Assembly (NCBI RefSeq): GCF_021172065.1
Contig: NZ_CP087880.1
Location: 1,588,583 to 1,652,582, forward strand
DNA length: 64,000 nucleotides
From: Pseudocitrobacter corydidari
Lineage (GTDB): Bacteria > Pseudomonadota > Gammaproteobacteria > Enterobacterales > Enterobacteriaceae
Direction of reading: 5' to 3'
The translations under genes were made by a program, and so were the position numbers. The notes below the pieces were generated by a model, which saw nothing but the letters and a program-made list of their open reading frames with translations, was not told where the DNA came from and did no database searches. Shown here in pieces: positions 48,335-58,428 of this stretch (position 1 is its first letter; each line of letters begins with the position of its first letter).

Positions 48335-48363
48335 AAAAATGCCCGGTGACGGATGACCGGGCA
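48334..48363 (-). terminator. Intrinsic terminator of the chb operon
   Basis: Stem TGCCCGGT/ACCGGGCA with seven T residues on the minus strand (48333-48339 read as A on plus). It lies between the convergent katE and chbG stops and probably also ends katE. Confidence 0.8.
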
Positions 48364-48393
48364 AAAAGCACAACATTCTCTCAACTCGCAGAA

Positions 48394-49149
48394 TCAGACG
48401 TCGCGATAGGTGCCGAGACGATAACCCCGTTCCGCAATGGCATTTTTCAGCGATGGCGAAGTGAGGACATCCAGCTCAGCCAGTCGTGGGTAGCAGTAAG
48501 CGCTGCCCATGATTGTCTTATCAACAAACGCCGGGTGGCACATCACCTCAACTGAGGGTTCATCGCGTTGCACAGATTTATCCAGTACCTGCAGGAATAA
48601 CGCTTCGGAAATCTCATCACCGTAGAACTCACTGCTGAATCCGGCGCTACTGCGTACGTCATCCGGTGCGCCCTCTGCCGGCGGAAGAGAGCGGTCAATA
48701 CGTAACGCCACGCCCTTCTCTAAGGCAAACTTCGCCACCAGCGGGTAGATCTGCGGGATCATATGCACATGGTGATGGCTATCAATGTGCGTTGGCGCAG
48801 TGTCGAAAATGGCGACAAAGCGATCGAACTGGCATGCCAGCTCATGCGCAATTTCGTCCAGCGGCAGCGTATCGTTTTCCGCCATCTGCCAGATCCATTT
48901 CCCCAGTTTGCCTTCACGGGTCAGCCCCGGCATCTCAGAGAGCGGTTCGCCCAGCGTCAGGACAAAGTGCATTCCGACGGCCAGCTCCGGCGTACGGCGG
49001 CTCAGTTGCGCCGCATGTTCAATCTCCGCGCCGTTCACCAGCGCGGTGGTTGAGGTCACCAGTCCATTTTTACAGGCGTCGATAATGCCGTAGTTCTGCC
49101 CTTTGCTCAGGCCGAAGTCATCAGCATTGACGATCAGCAGTCGTTCCAT
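48394..49149 (-). CDS. chbG: Chitooligosaccharide deacetylase ChbG
   Basis: YdjC-fold carbohydrate deacetylase that removes one acetyl group from chitobiose-6-phosphate, which is needed for ChbF cleavage and for ChbR induction. 251 aa. Metal ligands are visible: the Asp pair in VNADDFGLS (10-11), His in [11 protein letters not shown] and [13 protein letters not shown], plus CHPAF. The ATG at 49149 has CAGGAGG upstream, and the 19-codon longer frame is rejected. Last gene of chbBCARFG. Confidence 0.96.
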   Translation of the reverse strand: MERLLIVNADDFGLSKGQNYGIIDACKNGLVTSTTALVNGAEIEHAAQLSRRTPELAVGMHFVLTLGEPLSEMPGLTREGKLGKWIWQMAENDTLPLDEIAHELACQFDRFVAIFDTAPTHIDSHHHVHMIPQIYPLVAKFALEKGVALRIDRSLPPAEGAPDDVRSSAGFSSEFYGDEISEALFLQVLDKSVQRDEPSVEVMCHPAFVDKTIMGSAYCYPRLAELDVLTSPSLKNAIAERGYRLGTYRDV

Positions 49150-49160
49150 CGTACCTCCTG

Positions 49161-50507
49161 TCACTTTTTCAGCTTCTCCACCGTGGCGGCAAAGTTCGGC
49201 AACCACTCTTCGTGCGCGAGGATCATTTCACGCGCGAGGATCTCCGCGTCTTTGTCAGAGCCAATCAGCGGGCTTAAGTTCATCGCCAGCTCGACGTCGT
49301 TGATGTTTCCACTCAGTGCCGCATGGCTTGCCTGAATTTCAAAGGCTTTAATGGTATGGATAAGCCCCAGCACTTTGTCATCAAAGTGCGTCAGGCGTGG
49401 GTGCGGTTTCGCGCCATCGCGGCCCAGAATCGCCGTCATTTCAACCGCCCAGTCTGCCGGGATGTTATCCACGTGGCCATTGTGCGGGAAGTTAACGTAG
49501 TGCTCAGCCTGCTTATCATTGTAGATAGCGTTGATCACTTCGCATGCGGCATCGGAGTAATACGCTCCACCGCGCTGCTCCAGCTCTTTCGGCTTGACGT
49601 TGAGGTCCGGGTTCTTGTAGAGCTCGAACAGCTGCTTTTCAACCTTCTGCACCACCTGCGCACGCGCGCCTCCCTTGTAGTACTCGCCCATCTCAATCGC
49701 CAGCATCTCTTTGGTTTTGAAATAGTAAAGCAGGTAAGAGCACGGAATCAGATTCAGAGAACGAATCAACCCTTCGCTGAACGGCAGGTCGAAGATATTT
49801 TTCACCGAGTTGGCCGTCAGGGTACCGGAAGCGACACCATCAATCAGCTCAGCGAAACGCGATTTGCCATTCACCAGCACATCGCGGATAAACACCATGT
49901 GGTTCAGGCCAAAGAGATCGATAGAAAGATCGTCCTTTTCGGAAAGATTCAGCACATCGGTGATAAACATTTTCATGCCAATCGGAATGTTGCACACGCC
50001 GATAAAGCGTTTGAAATTGGTGTGACGATATACCGCTTCGGTGACCATCCCGGCCGGGTTGGTAAAGTTGATCACCCACGCATTCGGGCACAGTTCCTGG
50101 ACATCTTTAATGATGTCGAAAATAACCGGAATGGTACGCAGACCTTTGAACAGGCCACCTGCGCCGTTGGTCTCCTGGCCGAGGTAGCCGTGGCTTAGCG
50201 GAATACGTTCATCTTTTTCACGCGCTTTCAGCTGGCCCACGCGCAGCTGGGTGGTCACGAAGTCGGCATCACGCAACGCTTCACGGCGGTCGAGCGTTTT
50301 GAAGACTTTCATCGGTACGCCTGCTTTCTCCACCATCCGCTCACACAGCGCATGAATGATATCCAGCTTCTCTTTACCGCCCTCAACATCAACCAGCCAC
50401 AATTCGCTTACCGGCAATTCATGGTAACGTTTGAGAAAACCTTCCAGTAATTCTGGTGTATAGCTGCTGCCGCCGCCGATGGTTACAACTTTTAATTTCT
50501 GGCTCAT
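49161..50507 (-). CDS. chbF: 6-phospho-beta-glucosidase ChbF (GH4)
   Basis: NAD+- and metal-dependent GH4 enzyme splitting mono-deacetylated chitobiose 6-phosphate and cellobiose 6-phosphate. 448 aa (E. coli 450). Dinucleotide motif [12 protein letters not shown] (9-20), [11 protein letters not shown], metal site [10 protein letters not shown] and GLNHMVF. The ATG at 50507 (MSQKLKV) matches E. coli. A second, diverged GH4 gene lies at 41345 in this window. Confidence 0.97.
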   Translation of the reverse strand: MSQKLKVVTIGGGSSYTPELLEGFLKRYHELPVSELWLVDVEGGKEKLDIIHALCERMVEKAGVPMKVFKTLDRREALRDADFVTTQLRVGQLKAREKDERIPLSHGYLGQETNGAGGLFKGLRTIPVIFDIIKDVQELCPNAWVINFTNPAGMVTEAVYRHTNFKRFIGVCNIPIGMKMFITDVLNLSEKDDLSIDLFGLNHMVFIRDVLVNGKSRFAELIDGVASGTLTANSVKNIFDLPFSEGLIRSLNLIPCSYLLYYFKTKEMLAIEMGEYYKGGARAQVVQKVEKQLFELYKNPDLNVKPKELEQRGGAYYSDAACEVINAIYNDKQAEHYVNFPHNGHVDNIPADWAVEMTAILGRDGAKPHPRLTHFDDKVLGLIHTIKAFEIQASHAALSGNINDVELAMNLSPLIGSDKDAEILAREMILAHEEWLPNFAATVEKLKK

Positions 50508-50618
50508 ACTTTCTCCCTCGTGATCCACCCGCTAAATGCAGTCAACCCTCCACATTCAGCGCGGATATTAAATTTGCTGTCGCATTACTACGGGTAATAC
50601 CGTAGTGCGTGAATTATT

Positions 50619-51458
50619 TTACTTAATGACCGTCAGTCGTTTGCGATAATTGCTCGGGGTAAAAGAGGTCAGCTTTTTGAATGTTTTAATAAACAAACTT
50701 GGACTGCTGTACCCGGATTCATACGCAATATCAGTAACGGAGTAGTTCGTAATTTCCAGTTGTTTCATGGCAAAATTGATGCGGATATCATTAATAATCT
50801 GCATCGGTGTTTTACCATAGTAGCGCTGGGTTGCTCGCGTTAAATACTCCTGAGACTTCCCGGAGAGCGCGACCATATTTTCCAGCGCACCTTCACCGAA
50901 CTTCATTTTATCGTGCATGGCTTCAACCGTTGTTTTTAACCACTGCGGTGTCACATCCTGAGTTTGATCTTCACGATGATGACGCAGACGGTTAATCACA
51001 TAAAAAGCCACCACTTCAATAAATTCATCGAATTCAGTTTCGCGAAAGTGTAGCGAGGCAATAACCGATTCGATATAGCTGAGAAAAGTACTTTTAACAG
51101 AGTAAACCTGCGACGCCACCAGACAAAATGGCAACAGCGGCTGATAGTGCGTGGCGAAGAAATCTTTGCTGATCCCGACGTTGAGGATACGCGTCGCACC
51201 AAACTCGTAGAAGCTCTGATGATGCGACCCCAACGGGATGAAGACAAAATCGCCGCGCTCCAGCAGGACGCGCTTGCCGTTAATCTCCTGGTAGTAGCGG
51301 CCTGTCAGCACCAGCGTGAACTCATAGTAATCATGCTGATGCAGGCCGCTTACGCTCTCCGTTTTATTGTAGATAAAGACATGAAAATTCCGGCCATCAA
51401 ACAGTTGCTGTTCTCGTGCGGTGTTAATTTCCATGGTCATCATCTTAGGCTGCCTCAT
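50619..51458 (-). CDS. chbR: AraC-family regulator ChbR
   Basis: Dual repressor/activator of the chb operon, 279 aa. N-terminal cupin-like sensor domain ([37 protein letters not shown]) and a C-terminal AraC double helix-turn-helix ([27 protein letters not shown]...[32 protein letters not shown]). Close to E. coli ChbR throughout. Begins 13 bp after the chbA stop. Confidence 0.96.
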   Translation of the reverse strand: MRQPKMMTMEINTAREQQLFDGRNFHVFIYNKTESVSGLHQHDYYEFTLVLTGRYYQEINGKRVLLERGDFVFIPLGSHHQSFYEFGATRILNVGISKDFFATHYQPLLPFCLVASQVYSVKSTFLSYIESVIASLHFRETEFDEFIEVVAFYVINRLRHHREDQTQDVTPQWLKTTVEAMHDKMKFGEGALENMVALSGKSQEYLTRATQRYYGKTPMQIINDIRINFAMKQLEITNYSVTDIAYESGYSSPSLFIKTFKKLTSFTPSNYRKRLTVIK

Positions 51459-51470
51459 AATACGGATAAC

Positions 51471-51818
51471 CTATTGTACCTTCTCGTGAAGCTCGATCAA
51501 TTCGGCAACCAGCTCGCGCGCCAACATTGAGGTCATAAGGTGATCCTGAGCATGAACCAGCACCAGGCTCACCTTCATTTTTCCCTCACCCTCATCGCTT
51601 TCGATGAGTTGCGTCTGTACACGGTGCGCTTCGCTCAGTGCAATGCGCGACTGTTCCATCGTCGCTCTGGCGGTTTCAAAATCGCCTTGCTTAGCCTGTT
51701 TCAGCGCCATATAAGCGAGGCTTCGCGCCTGCCCGGAGTTAATAATCAGGCCCATCACCACTTCTTCGAGGTCATTTTCCTGCACAGGTTCTGCCGTGAT
51801 ATTGTCCAGATCAAACAT
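51471..51818 (-). CDS. chbA: PTS chitobiose IIA component ChbA
   Basis: 115-aa IIA phosphocarrier of the N,N'-diacetylchitobiose PTS, with phosphorylated His89 in LVHAQDHLMTSML, as in E. coli ChbA. Receives phosphate from HPr and donates it to ChbB. Confidence 0.97.
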   Translation of the reverse strand: MFDLDNITAEPVQENDLEEVVMGLIINSGQARSLAYMALKQAKQGDFETARATMEQSRIALSEAHRVQTQLIESDEGEGKMKVSLVLVHAQDHLMTSMLARELVAELIELHEKVQ

Positions 51819-51866
51819 ACATTTTCCTTTTAGTGATGGCGGTAGAGTTTCCCCTACCGCACGTCA

Positions 51867-53225
51867 TCAGAATTTCAGTGCATTCGCGATATCTTCTTCG
51901 GTCTCTTCTTCTTCGATGGCCGTTTGCGCTTTGTTGGCTACGATGACAAATGGCATGTAGATAAGCGTGGCAATAACCAGGTTGAAGAGCGCCAGCAGCA
52001 GCGCGGCGATACTTCCGTTGGTACTGAAGAAGGCGCCTAAGCCGGTTGGCATGGTCCATGGCGCCATATTGGTAATCGGCGGAATGATGCCCAGTGAGTA
52101 CGCGATAATCATAATGGCGGCGAGGATTGGCTGAACCAGTACGAACGGAATCAGCATCACCGGGTTCATAATAATCGGCAGACCAAACAGAATCGGTTCG
52201 TTAATCTGGAAGATGCCTGATGGCAGCGCCAGCTTGGCAACAGAGCGGTAATCTGCGCGACGAGAAGCGATAAAGATAGCGATAATCAGGCCCAGAGTCG
52301 CACCACTACCGCCCAGGAAGACGTAGGAGTCGAGCATCGGTTTCGCCCAAACGTGGAACGATTTACCGGCTTCCAGCGCCGCGGCAACAGAACCGTACTG
52401 TTGATAGGTTGCGATGTTTTCCAGCGCCCAAGGCGTCATGATGCCGCTGTCCAGCGCGGTCAGCGCCAGGGAACCATGGATACCGAAGAACCACAGCAGC
52501 GGAACAAAGATAACGTACGCCCAACCCACAATCGCACCCATTGAGGCCAGCGGTGTGGAGATGCCGTCCATGATGATCTGGTGGAAGTTGGTGCTCCAGT
52601 GGGTCAGCGCCCAGGAGATGATCCCCATAATAGAGAGGATAATAAAGCCAGGAATAACCGCCGAGAAGGAACGTGATACGGAGGCAGGCACGCTATCCGG
52701 CAGACGGATAACCCAGTTTTTGTGCACAATAAAGGTGAACATTTCCGCGACCACCAGGCCTATAATAATGCCGGAAATAATGTTCGCCCCACCCAACCAG
52801 TTTGCTCCCACAGCATAAGCCTCGCCCACGCTGTAGGGTGTTACTGTCATGAAAGCCGCGACGGATAACAGGCCTGCCGCCAGCGAGTCAACTTTACGTT
52901 CTTCCGCGAGCGCCATACCGATAAAGAAAGGCGCCATCAGTGACATAATGCCCAACGTACCGTTGTAAACATTACCGCCAATGGCCTTAAAGCTATTTAA
53001 ATTCTCAATAGTAGACGCGTCGAGGCGAATACCCATTGAATAGAAAAAAGATCCCTCACCAAAGCTTAGAAAAACGTTGTTGATTAAGACGAACATCGCA
53101 CCCGCAAGGGTCAATGGCATTAACTTAATAAAACCGTTTTTAATCGCATTAACGTGAGGCTGTTTTCCTATTTTAATAGCAAAAGGAAGGAGTACCTTTT
53201 CAAGCGAACTGATCACTTTACTCAT
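51867..53225 (-). CDS. chbC: PTS chitobiose IIC permease ChbC
   Basis: 452-aa membrane permease with about ten helices that imports and phosphorylates N,N'-diacetylchitobiose. The N-terminal [19 protein letters not shown] and substrate-region [25 protein letters not shown] are conserved. Second gene of the operon, 79 bp after chbB. Confidence 0.97.
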   Translation of the reverse strand: MSKVISSLEKVLLPFAIKIGKQPHVNAIKNGFIKLMPLTLAGAMFVLINNVFLSFGEGSFFYSMGIRLDASTIENLNSFKAIGGNVYNGTLGIMSLMAPFFIGMALAEERKVDSLAAGLLSVAAFMTVTPYSVGEAYAVGANWLGGANIISGIIIGLVVAEMFTFIVHKNWVIRLPDSVPASVSRSFSAVIPGFIILSIMGIISWALTHWSTNFHQIIMDGISTPLASMGAIVGWAYVIFVPLLWFFGIHGSLALTALDSGIMTPWALENIATYQQYGSVAAALEAGKSFHVWAKPMLDSYVFLGGSGATLGLIIAIFIASRRADYRSVAKLALPSGIFQINEPILFGLPIIMNPVMLIPFVLVQPILAAIMIIAYSLGIIPPITNMAPWTMPTGLGAFFSTNGSIAALLLALFNLVIATLIYMPFVIVANKAQTAIEEEETEEDIANALKF

Positions 53226-53304
53226 AGAAAAATACCCTTAAAGGCCGCAGCGAATACCGCGGCGTTAAATGTGAAATAACTCTTTGACGGGAAAAATAAA
53301 AAAA

Positions 53305-53625
53305 TTACTGCGCAGCAGCTTTTTTAATTGCAGCAACGGCTGCTTTAAGAACACCTAAACCATCGACTTTACCGTAGAGTGCTGAATCAATAACCTCTAC
53401 CGGTTTAGTAGGCAGCAACTTTTGAATATCTGCCTTCATGTACGCAATTTGTGGCCCCAGTAATACGACATCGGCCTGTGGGCCTTTTTCTGCGGCAAAG
53501 CTTTCTGAGAATGCTTCAATAATTACTGGTACTTCATATTTCTCCGCCTGCGCACGCATTTTGGAGACCAGTAATGAAGTCGACATCCCTGCAGAGCAAA
53601 AAAGATAGATATGTTTCTTTTCCAT
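53305..53625 (-). CDS. chbB: PTS chitobiose IIB component ChbB
   Basis: 106-aa IIB protein with phosphorylated Cys10 in [17 protein letters not shown]. First gene of the chbBCARFG operon. The 285-bp region upstream carries candidate CRP and NagC sites. Confidence 0.97.
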   Translation of the reverse strand: MEKKHIYLFCSAGMSTSLLVSKMRAQAEKYEVPVIIEAFSESFAAEKGPQADVVLLGPQIAYMKADIQKLLPTKPVEVIDSALYGKVDGLGVLKAAVAAIKKAAAQ

Positions 53626-53795
53626 TCACGCTTCCTCAACTTATCGAATCTGCCATCATCGGGCTTCGTTCCATCCGCCCATGAACCCATTTCAACATCA
53701 GATGTTTCACTTTTGTTTATGAGTTGAGTATACGGTATCTCTTTGGACCAGGATAATTCCTCCTCATCCAAAATTGTCTCTCATTGACCTCGCCT

Positions 53796-53811
53796 TATGA
53801 TTCCCTTCACA
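53796..53811 (-). promoter_or_regulatory. Candidate CRP site of the chb promoter
   Basis: On the minus strand TGTGA-AGGGAA-TCATA matches the CRP consensus TGTGA-N6-TCACA at 9 of 10 fixed positions, about 170 bp before chbB. The E. coli chb operon is CRP-activated. Confidence 0.5.
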
Positions 53812-53820
53812 CTTTGGTCA

Positions 53821-53843
53821 AAATAATTCGCGCAATTAAATAA
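53821..53843. promoter_or_regulatory. Candidate NagC site of the chb promoter
   Basis: A quasi-palindrome with AAATAATT and AATTAAATAA arms around CGCGC, resembling NagC operators. E. coli chb is repressed by NagC at two sites. Only this one stands out here. Confidence 0.4.
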
Positions 53844-53857
53844 GCATCAGAAACCAC

Positions 53858-53885
53858 AAAAAAGCCCGACGAGTTCGTCGGGCTT
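53858..53885 (-). terminator. Intrinsic terminator of osmE
   Basis: 11-bp stem AAGCCCGACGA/TCGTCGGGCTT (53862-53872 with 53875-53885) followed by T residues on the minus strand. Confidence 0.9.
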
Positions 53886-53910
53886 ACGTAGTGCTCAGGA
53901 AAATGAACGA

Positions 53911-54252
53911 TTACTGTTTAGCGGCCTGCGGGTCGGTGTCGTACTCGGCACAGGTCTGATAACCAGAGTTCATGACATGGCCCGTATCGTCGAGGGCTAC
54001 GAAGTAAGTCTCAGTTTTACCATCACGTTGACCCAAAATGTAGGTCTGGCAGGTACCGCGCGCATGAATCATGCTCACTTCAGAAGACGGCTTACCTGCA
54101 ATCTGCGCAACCTGGCTGCGCGACATGCCTTTCTTCACATCTTTTACCACTGGCTGAGTGAACTGATCTTTCGTGCGATCGTAAGTCGTACACCCGGCTA
54201 ACATGGTCAGAGCTGCTGCTGCACCCAGAAATCCTGTAACGTACTTGTTCAT
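53911..54252 (-). CDS. osmE: Osmotically inducible lipoprotein OsmE
   Basis: 113-aa lipoprotein with a signal peptide and lipobox LAGC (Cys21), followed by a SmpA/OmlA-like (BamE-related) domain ([46 protein letters not shown]). Induced by osmotic stress and stationary phase in E. coli. Exact role unknown. Divergent from nadE. Confidence 0.95.
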   Translation of the reverse strand: MNKYVTGFLGAAAALTMLAGCTTYDRTKDQFTQPVVKDVKKGMSRSQVAQIAGKPSSEVSMIHARGTCQTYILGQRDGKTETYFVALDDTGHVMNSGYQTCAEYDTDPQAAKQ

Positions 54253-54485
54253 AAAACATCCTCTTTGTTGTTTTGTGTAGTTTAAGCCTGGAATAAAGGA
54301 TCTTATTTTTCAACCTTACGCTGAAAATCGATTGGTTTTAAGAACATTCTGCTGATAAAAAAGTAAGTCGCTGAATTGCGCTAATTTACGTCACTCGGCG
54401 CGTCACGCCTTGTCGTTTCAGCCTCAAAGAGGTAGCTTTAAGGTCTTGTTCTGATGGGTATCGGCAACATCTTTTGGAGGGGTAA

Positions 54486-55313
54486 ATGAGTTTACAGCAG
54501 GAAATCATCCAGGCGCTTGGCGTGAAACCACAGATTGACGTGCAACAGGAGATCCGCCGCAGCGTCGATTTCCTGAAATCGTATCTGCAAACTTATCCGT
54601 TTATTAAATCTCTGGTACTGGGCATCAGCGGCGGCCAGGACTCCACTCTCGCCGGCAAACTGTGCCAGCAGGCCATCAGTGAACTGCGTAAAGATAGCGG
54701 TGATAACGCGCTGCAATTTATCGCCGTGCGTCTGCCGTTCGGCGTACAGGCCGATGAGCAGGATTGCCAGGATGCCATCGCCTTTATTCAGCCGGATCGC
54801 GTTCTGACCGTTAATATCAAAGGCGCAGTCCTCGCCAGCGAAGAAGCCCTGCGAGAAGCAGGAATTGAACTGAGCGACTTCGTTCGCGGCAACGAAAAAG
54901 CGCGTGAACGCATGAAAGCCCAGTACAGCATCGCCGGGATGACCAAAGGTGTGGTGGTCGGCACCGACCACGCGGCGGAAGCGGTGACGGGCTTCTTCAC
55001 CAAGTACGGCGATGGCGGTACCGACATTAACCCGATTTTCCGTCTGAATAAGCGTCAGGGAAAACAGCTACTGGCCGCGCTGGGCTGCCCGGAGCATCTG
55101 TATCTGAAAGCGCCAACGGCGGATCTGGAAGACGATCGCCCTTCTCTGCCCGACGAAGTGGCGCTGGGTGTGACTTATGAAAACATCGACGACTACCTGG
55201 AAGGCAAAACCGTCGCGCCTGAGCTGGCGAAGATTATCGAAGGGTGGTACGTGAAAACGGAGCATAAACGCCGCCCGCCGATTACGGTGTTTGACGATTT
55301 CTGGAAAAAGTAA
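54486..55313 (+). CDS. nadE: NH3-dependent NAD+ synthetase
   Basis: Converts nicotinic acid adenine dinucleotide to NAD+ with ATP and ammonia. 275 aa, as in E. coli. N-type ATP pyrophosphatase P-loop SGGQDST at 48-54, GTDHAAE and YLKAPTADL conserved. No glutaminase domain, so it uses ammonia directly. GGAGGGG precedes the ATG. Ends with a strong terminator. Confidence 0.98.
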   Translation: MSLQQEIIQALGVKPQIDVQQEIRRSVDFLKSYLQTYPFIKSLVLGISGGQDSTLAGKLCQQAISELRKDSGDNALQFIAVRLPFGVQADEQDCQDAIAFIQPDRVLTVNIKGAVLASEEALREAGIELSDFVRGNEKARERMKAQYSIAGMTKGVVVGTDHAAEAVTGFFTKYGDGGTDINPIFRLNKRQGKQLLAALGCPEHLYLKAPTADLEDDRPSLPDEVALGVTYENIDDYLEGKTVAPELAKIIEGWYVKTEHKRRPPITVFDDFWKK

Positions 55314-55319
55314 CTTTCC

Positions 55320-55348
55320 CGCCCCGGTGTCATGCCGGGGCGTTTTTT
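55320..55348 (+). terminator. Intrinsic terminator of nadE
   Basis: Stem CGCCCCGG/CCGGGGCG (55320-55327 with 55335-55342) followed by six T residues. Its last base meets the stop codon of the convergent DUF2207 gene. Confidence 0.92.
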
Positions 55349-57320
55349 ACCAACCTCCTCCGCCACCGCCGCCAGAACCGCCGCCGGATGAACCTCCGCC
55401 AGATGAGCCTGAGCCGCTTGAGCCCGATGATGATCCGGAACCACCACTGGCGCTCGGCGTTGCGCTTGAGGATGAATGACAGCACCGATTAAAGTCACTG
55501 ATGGTGTCCCAGTCCGCGAGGCTGTATACGCCCGGCACGGCGCTTGTGTGGGCCAGATGCCGGGCAAAAGTGTTTGCCCAGGTATTGCCAACACCTAAAG
55601 CCAACGCAATCGGCAGCAAACTTTCAAAATGCGTCAGCAGTTGATCGGGCGGGAAAAGCGTCTCGTAGCGATGTTTCTCTGCCGCGCTGATATAGCGTTT
55701 CAGGCCTTTGGCAATCGCCAGTTCGTTTAGACCTCGCTGGGTGTAGCGCGGCGCGCGCCAGGCAAACACCAAACACAGAATAGCGGCGAGTAACACCGCA
55801 CCAAAGTAACCCGCGGGAACGGGTGTCGTCACCAGCACATTGAAAAAAAGACTTCCCATCCCTATCAGAAATGGAGAAACCATCAGGAAAACCATAACGC
55901 CTATCCTGCGCCGCGCTCCTGGGCGGCAAAGGGAGGAGAGCGTAAAACAGGTCAGCGCAATGCCTACCCCCACCACAATGACTATCGGTAACGTCAGGGC
56001 CGCAACCTTACCGCCAGACGTGATGCCACACAGTAAAGGTATGAGCATCGCAAGCCAGATCCCCCGCCAAAGCGCTTTACCCCATTTAAAAAACAGTTTC
56101 TCTTCAAGGTCGCGGTAACGTTTCTCTGTCGCGTTGCGCGCCTGCTGCATTCGCTCCTGATGCGGCACGCTAATGTTGAGACTTTTTCGTTTGCCGCGGA
56201 ATAAGACACTCAGCAGGCTGCGGTCATCGGCATTCAATACCGTCCTGCCGTCGTCTGCTAAGCGGGTTAAAGAGAAATCATTTTTGCCTGTTTTTCCCCA
56301 CACACTGGTATCTTTATTTTTCTGGACCGTCAGCGTAACGGCGCGTTTTCCTACCAGATCCAGCACATCGCTGCTAAAGACCACGTCATCAAAATCACGC
56401 TGACACAGAAAACGCAGATAACCCGCCGTCATCGTGGCCGGATGTTCATGCAACGGCACCACGGCGGGCATTTTCAGGCCAACGGCAGAGACATTCTTCC
56501 AGCGCCACCACAGAAAATAGCTTGCCAGCAGCAGCAACGGCAGCCATAACACCCACGTTTTACTATCGGGCAGCAGAAAATGTACCCATGGAAAAAACAC
56601 TTCTGGGTCGGGCGCATTCACCAGCACCGTGCGTGGCCAGGTGTATGCCACCGTTAATCCTTCGCCTTCTGCCAGTGGCTTCCAGGTCAAAACGCTGCCA
56701 TCAAGCAGGATGGTAGCGGCGTTGCCTTTCGCGTCACGCCGGCCAGTATACACATCGATGGTGCTGAACCGGGTATCTCGCCCGTCCTGATTGAGGTTTG
56801 GCGCAGCGTCGGGCAATCGCAGATGAAAACTGACGCGGCTAATCGGCCAGGCCCAGTCATTGCCGGTGACGTTCCAGTAGAGCTCATCCCATTCCCGGAA
56901 GCGGCTGAAGTGATTTTTGACTCGATAATGGATGGTGTAGTGATGGATAGCAGAGCGCAGAATCTGATCGTCCCGACCAATTCGCAGCGTTAACGTGCGT
57001 GCCGTACGGTCCTCGGAATAAGGTTCTATCATACCGTCGCGTGTTACAGAGGTTATCTGATAATCAACGTAAAACGCTTTGCCGTCGGCACGCCACCATA
57101 CTAACGGGAGCGTGCGAAAAATGCCGCGGCGGATAGTTTGCCCAAGAGCTACCACCGCAATTTTCTCTTCAACATCCATGCTGCCATCGGCGTTGAAGCT
57201 CGCGTGTGAATCAAAATCAGCAATGTGCTCATACATTTCATTTGGCGTAATGCTGTCACTGGCATAGCCGAGAGGGATGCTGGCACAAAGCAAAAAAAGC
57301 AAACCAATCATCTTGTCCAT
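55347..57320 (-). CDS. DUF2207 domain-containing membrane protein (YciQ-like)
   Basis: 657 aa: a signal peptide or first helix (about 4-20), a large extracytoplasmic beta-rich DUF2207 region (about 30-250, with IADFDSHASFNADGSMDVEEKI), a membrane helix near 258-276, a cytoplasmic segment, further helices around 440-560, and a low-complexity Ser/Gly tail ending GGGGGGGW. E. coli YciQ belongs to this family but sits between yciO and rluB. This window has nothing there and the family member is here between nadE and spy. Either the gene moved or this is a paralogue. Function unknown. The start at 57320 has only a weak GGGAA ribosome site. Confidence 0.85.
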   Translation of the reverse strand: MDKMIGLLFLLCASIPLGYASDSITPNEMYEHIADFDSHASFNADGSMDVEEKIAVVALGQTIRRGIFRTLPLVWWRADGKAFYVDYQITSVTRDGMIEPYSEDRTARTLTLRIGRDDQILRSAIHHYTIHYRVKNHFSRFREWDELYWNVTGNDWAWPISRVSFHLRLPDAAPNLNQDGRDTRFSTIDVYTGRRDAKGNAATILLDGSVLTWKPLAEGEGLTVAYTWPRTVLVNAPDPEVFFPWVHFLLPDSKTWVLWLPLLLLASYFLWWRWKNVSAVGLKMPAVVPLHEHPATMTAGYLRFLCQRDFDDVVFSSDVLDLVGKRAVTLTVQKNKDTSVWGKTGKNDFSLTRLADDGRTVLNADDRSLLSVLFRGKRKSLNISVPHQERMQQARNATEKRYRDLEEKLFFKWGKALWRGIWLAMLIPLLCGITSGGKVAALTLPIVIVVGVGIALTCFTLSSLCRPGARRRIGVMVFLMVSPFLIGMGSLFFNVLVTTPVPAGYFGAVLLAAILCLVFAWRAPRYTQRGLNELAIAKGLKRYISAAEKHRYETLFPPDQLLTHFESLLPIALALGVGNTWANTFARHLAHTSAVPGVYSLADWDTISDFNRCCHSSSSATPSASGGSGSSSGSSGSGSSGGGSSGGGSGGGGGGGW

Positions 57321-57491
57321 ACGCAGAGTTCCCGATGTTCCGTATCATGATGGAAACATCGTACTCCTGCCGAATACGCGAGACGAGGTGAGCCGCCCTG
57401 TTTCAGAATCTATAAAGAAAAACCGCCGGACTTGCCCACAGCTTCTGAGAGCGTATGAGCAGGTCCGGCGGTCTTAAGTCAGTGAGCTGAG

Positions 57492-57980
57492 TTATTCAGC
57501 AGGTACCGGCATTTTACCTTCTGGCGCGTGACGTTCTGTCAGACGCTTCTCAAAATTAGCATTAAACTGTTTTTTCTGTTCCGGCGTTAAAATGTTGTAG
57601 ATCTTGTTCTGGGTTTCCATGTGAGACAGCATCATCTCTTTACGCTGGGTATCCATTTTGTCGATCTGCGCCTGTGCTTTCGCTTTGTCGAAGCTGTCGC
57701 TGGCGATCAGGTCGTGCATCGCACGGCGGTTGTCCTGCATTTTGTCGTGTTCCGCTTTCTTGATGTCGCGGATCTGTTGTTTCTGTGCATCGGTCAGATT
57801 CAGCCCCTGGAACATCATCATTTCATGATGACGCGGGCCCGGTTTGCCTTTGTGGTGATGCATCATGGTTTTGCCATCCGGCTGTGCGGCTGGCGTCGTA
57901 GACGTATCGGCAGCGTGTGCCAGGTTAGCCGCGCCCAGAGCCAGAGTAGAGGCAACAAACAGTGCAGTCATCTTTTTCAT
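57492..57980 (-). CDS. spy: Periplasmic chaperone Spy
   Basis: ATP-independent cradle-shaped periplasmic chaperone induced by envelope stress through CpxR and BaeR. 162 aa with a signal peptide ending AHA (residue 23). The two LTxxQ motifs typical of the CpxP/Spy family are present (NLTDAQKQQIRDI and ILTPEQKKQFNAN). AAGGA lies seven bases before the ATG at 57980. The adjacent in-frame ATG is too close to it, and the long upstream frame runs through an ERIC element. Confidence 0.96.
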   Translation of the reverse strand: MKKMTALFVASTLALGAANLAHAADTSTTPAAQPDGKTMMHHHKGKPGPRHHEMMMFQGLNLTDAQKQQIRDIKKAEHDKMQDNRRAMHDLIASDSFDKAKAQAQIDKMDTQRKEMMLSHMETQNKIYNILTPEQKKQFNANFEKRLTERHAPEGKMPVPAE

Positions 57981-58007
57981 CATTAATTCCTTACGTTGAA
58001 GTTCTTC

Positions 58008-58134
58008 TATACCCAAAATAATTCGAGTTGCAGGAAGGCGGCAAGTGAACGAATCCCCAGGAGCGTACATAAGTACGTGACTGGAGTGAGCGAGCGCAGC
58101 CAACGCATCTGCAACTTGAAGTATGACGGGTATA
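58008..58134. repeat. Complete ERIC element (127 bp)
   Basis: Full-length enterobacterial repetitive intergenic consensus unit: terminal inverted repeats TATACCC/GGGTATA and the diagnostic inner GAATCCCCAGGAGC...GTGACTGGAGTGAGCG. It lies in the 448-bp gap 57981-58428, between the spy start codon and the predicted spy promoter, so it should be transcribed as part of the spy 5' leader. Confidence 0.95.
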
Positions 58135-58157
58135 TAACGGCGCATTGCCGTGTTGAC

Positions 58158-58186
58158 GATATTAACTTTACGGGGTTTATCGTCAA
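58158..58186 (-). promoter_or_regulatory. Candidate spy promoter
   Basis: On the minus strand, TTGACG (58186-58181), a 17-bp spacer and AATATC (58163-58158) form a plausible sigma-70 pair with a poor -10. This fits an activator-dependent promoter such as that of spy. Confidence 0.35.
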
Positions 58187-58201
58187 TAAATCAGAGCGTG
58201 C

Positions 58202-58216
58202 GTAAAACAATGAAAG
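58202..58216. promoter_or_regulatory. Candidate CpxR box near the spy promoter
   Basis: GTAAA-ACAAT-GAAAG resembles the CpxR consensus GTAAA-N5-GTAAA with mismatches in the second half. It lies just upstream of the candidate spy promoter. E. coli spy is CpxR-dependent. Confidence 0.4.
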
Positions 58217-58428
58217 TGTAAAAAACAATTTTACGCCAATTGTGAAGGAATTAAGGAAAAACAATGGAGAGTTGCAACAAGAATAAACAACACACTGATT
58301 ACGAAGGGAATATGGAGAAGTATAAAACAGCACTGCCGATTAATAAAGCAATTTGATCGGAATAATCCGTATTAAATAGACAAGCAAAAAAAATAATACC
58401 GCTGCGTTACCTCAGCGGTATCAACATA

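Noticed and set aside
49323..50198. 291-codon plus-strand frame opposite chbF
   Set aside because: Exact antisense of a strongly conserved gene. The His/Arg/Gln-rich composition is a shadow of its codon usage.
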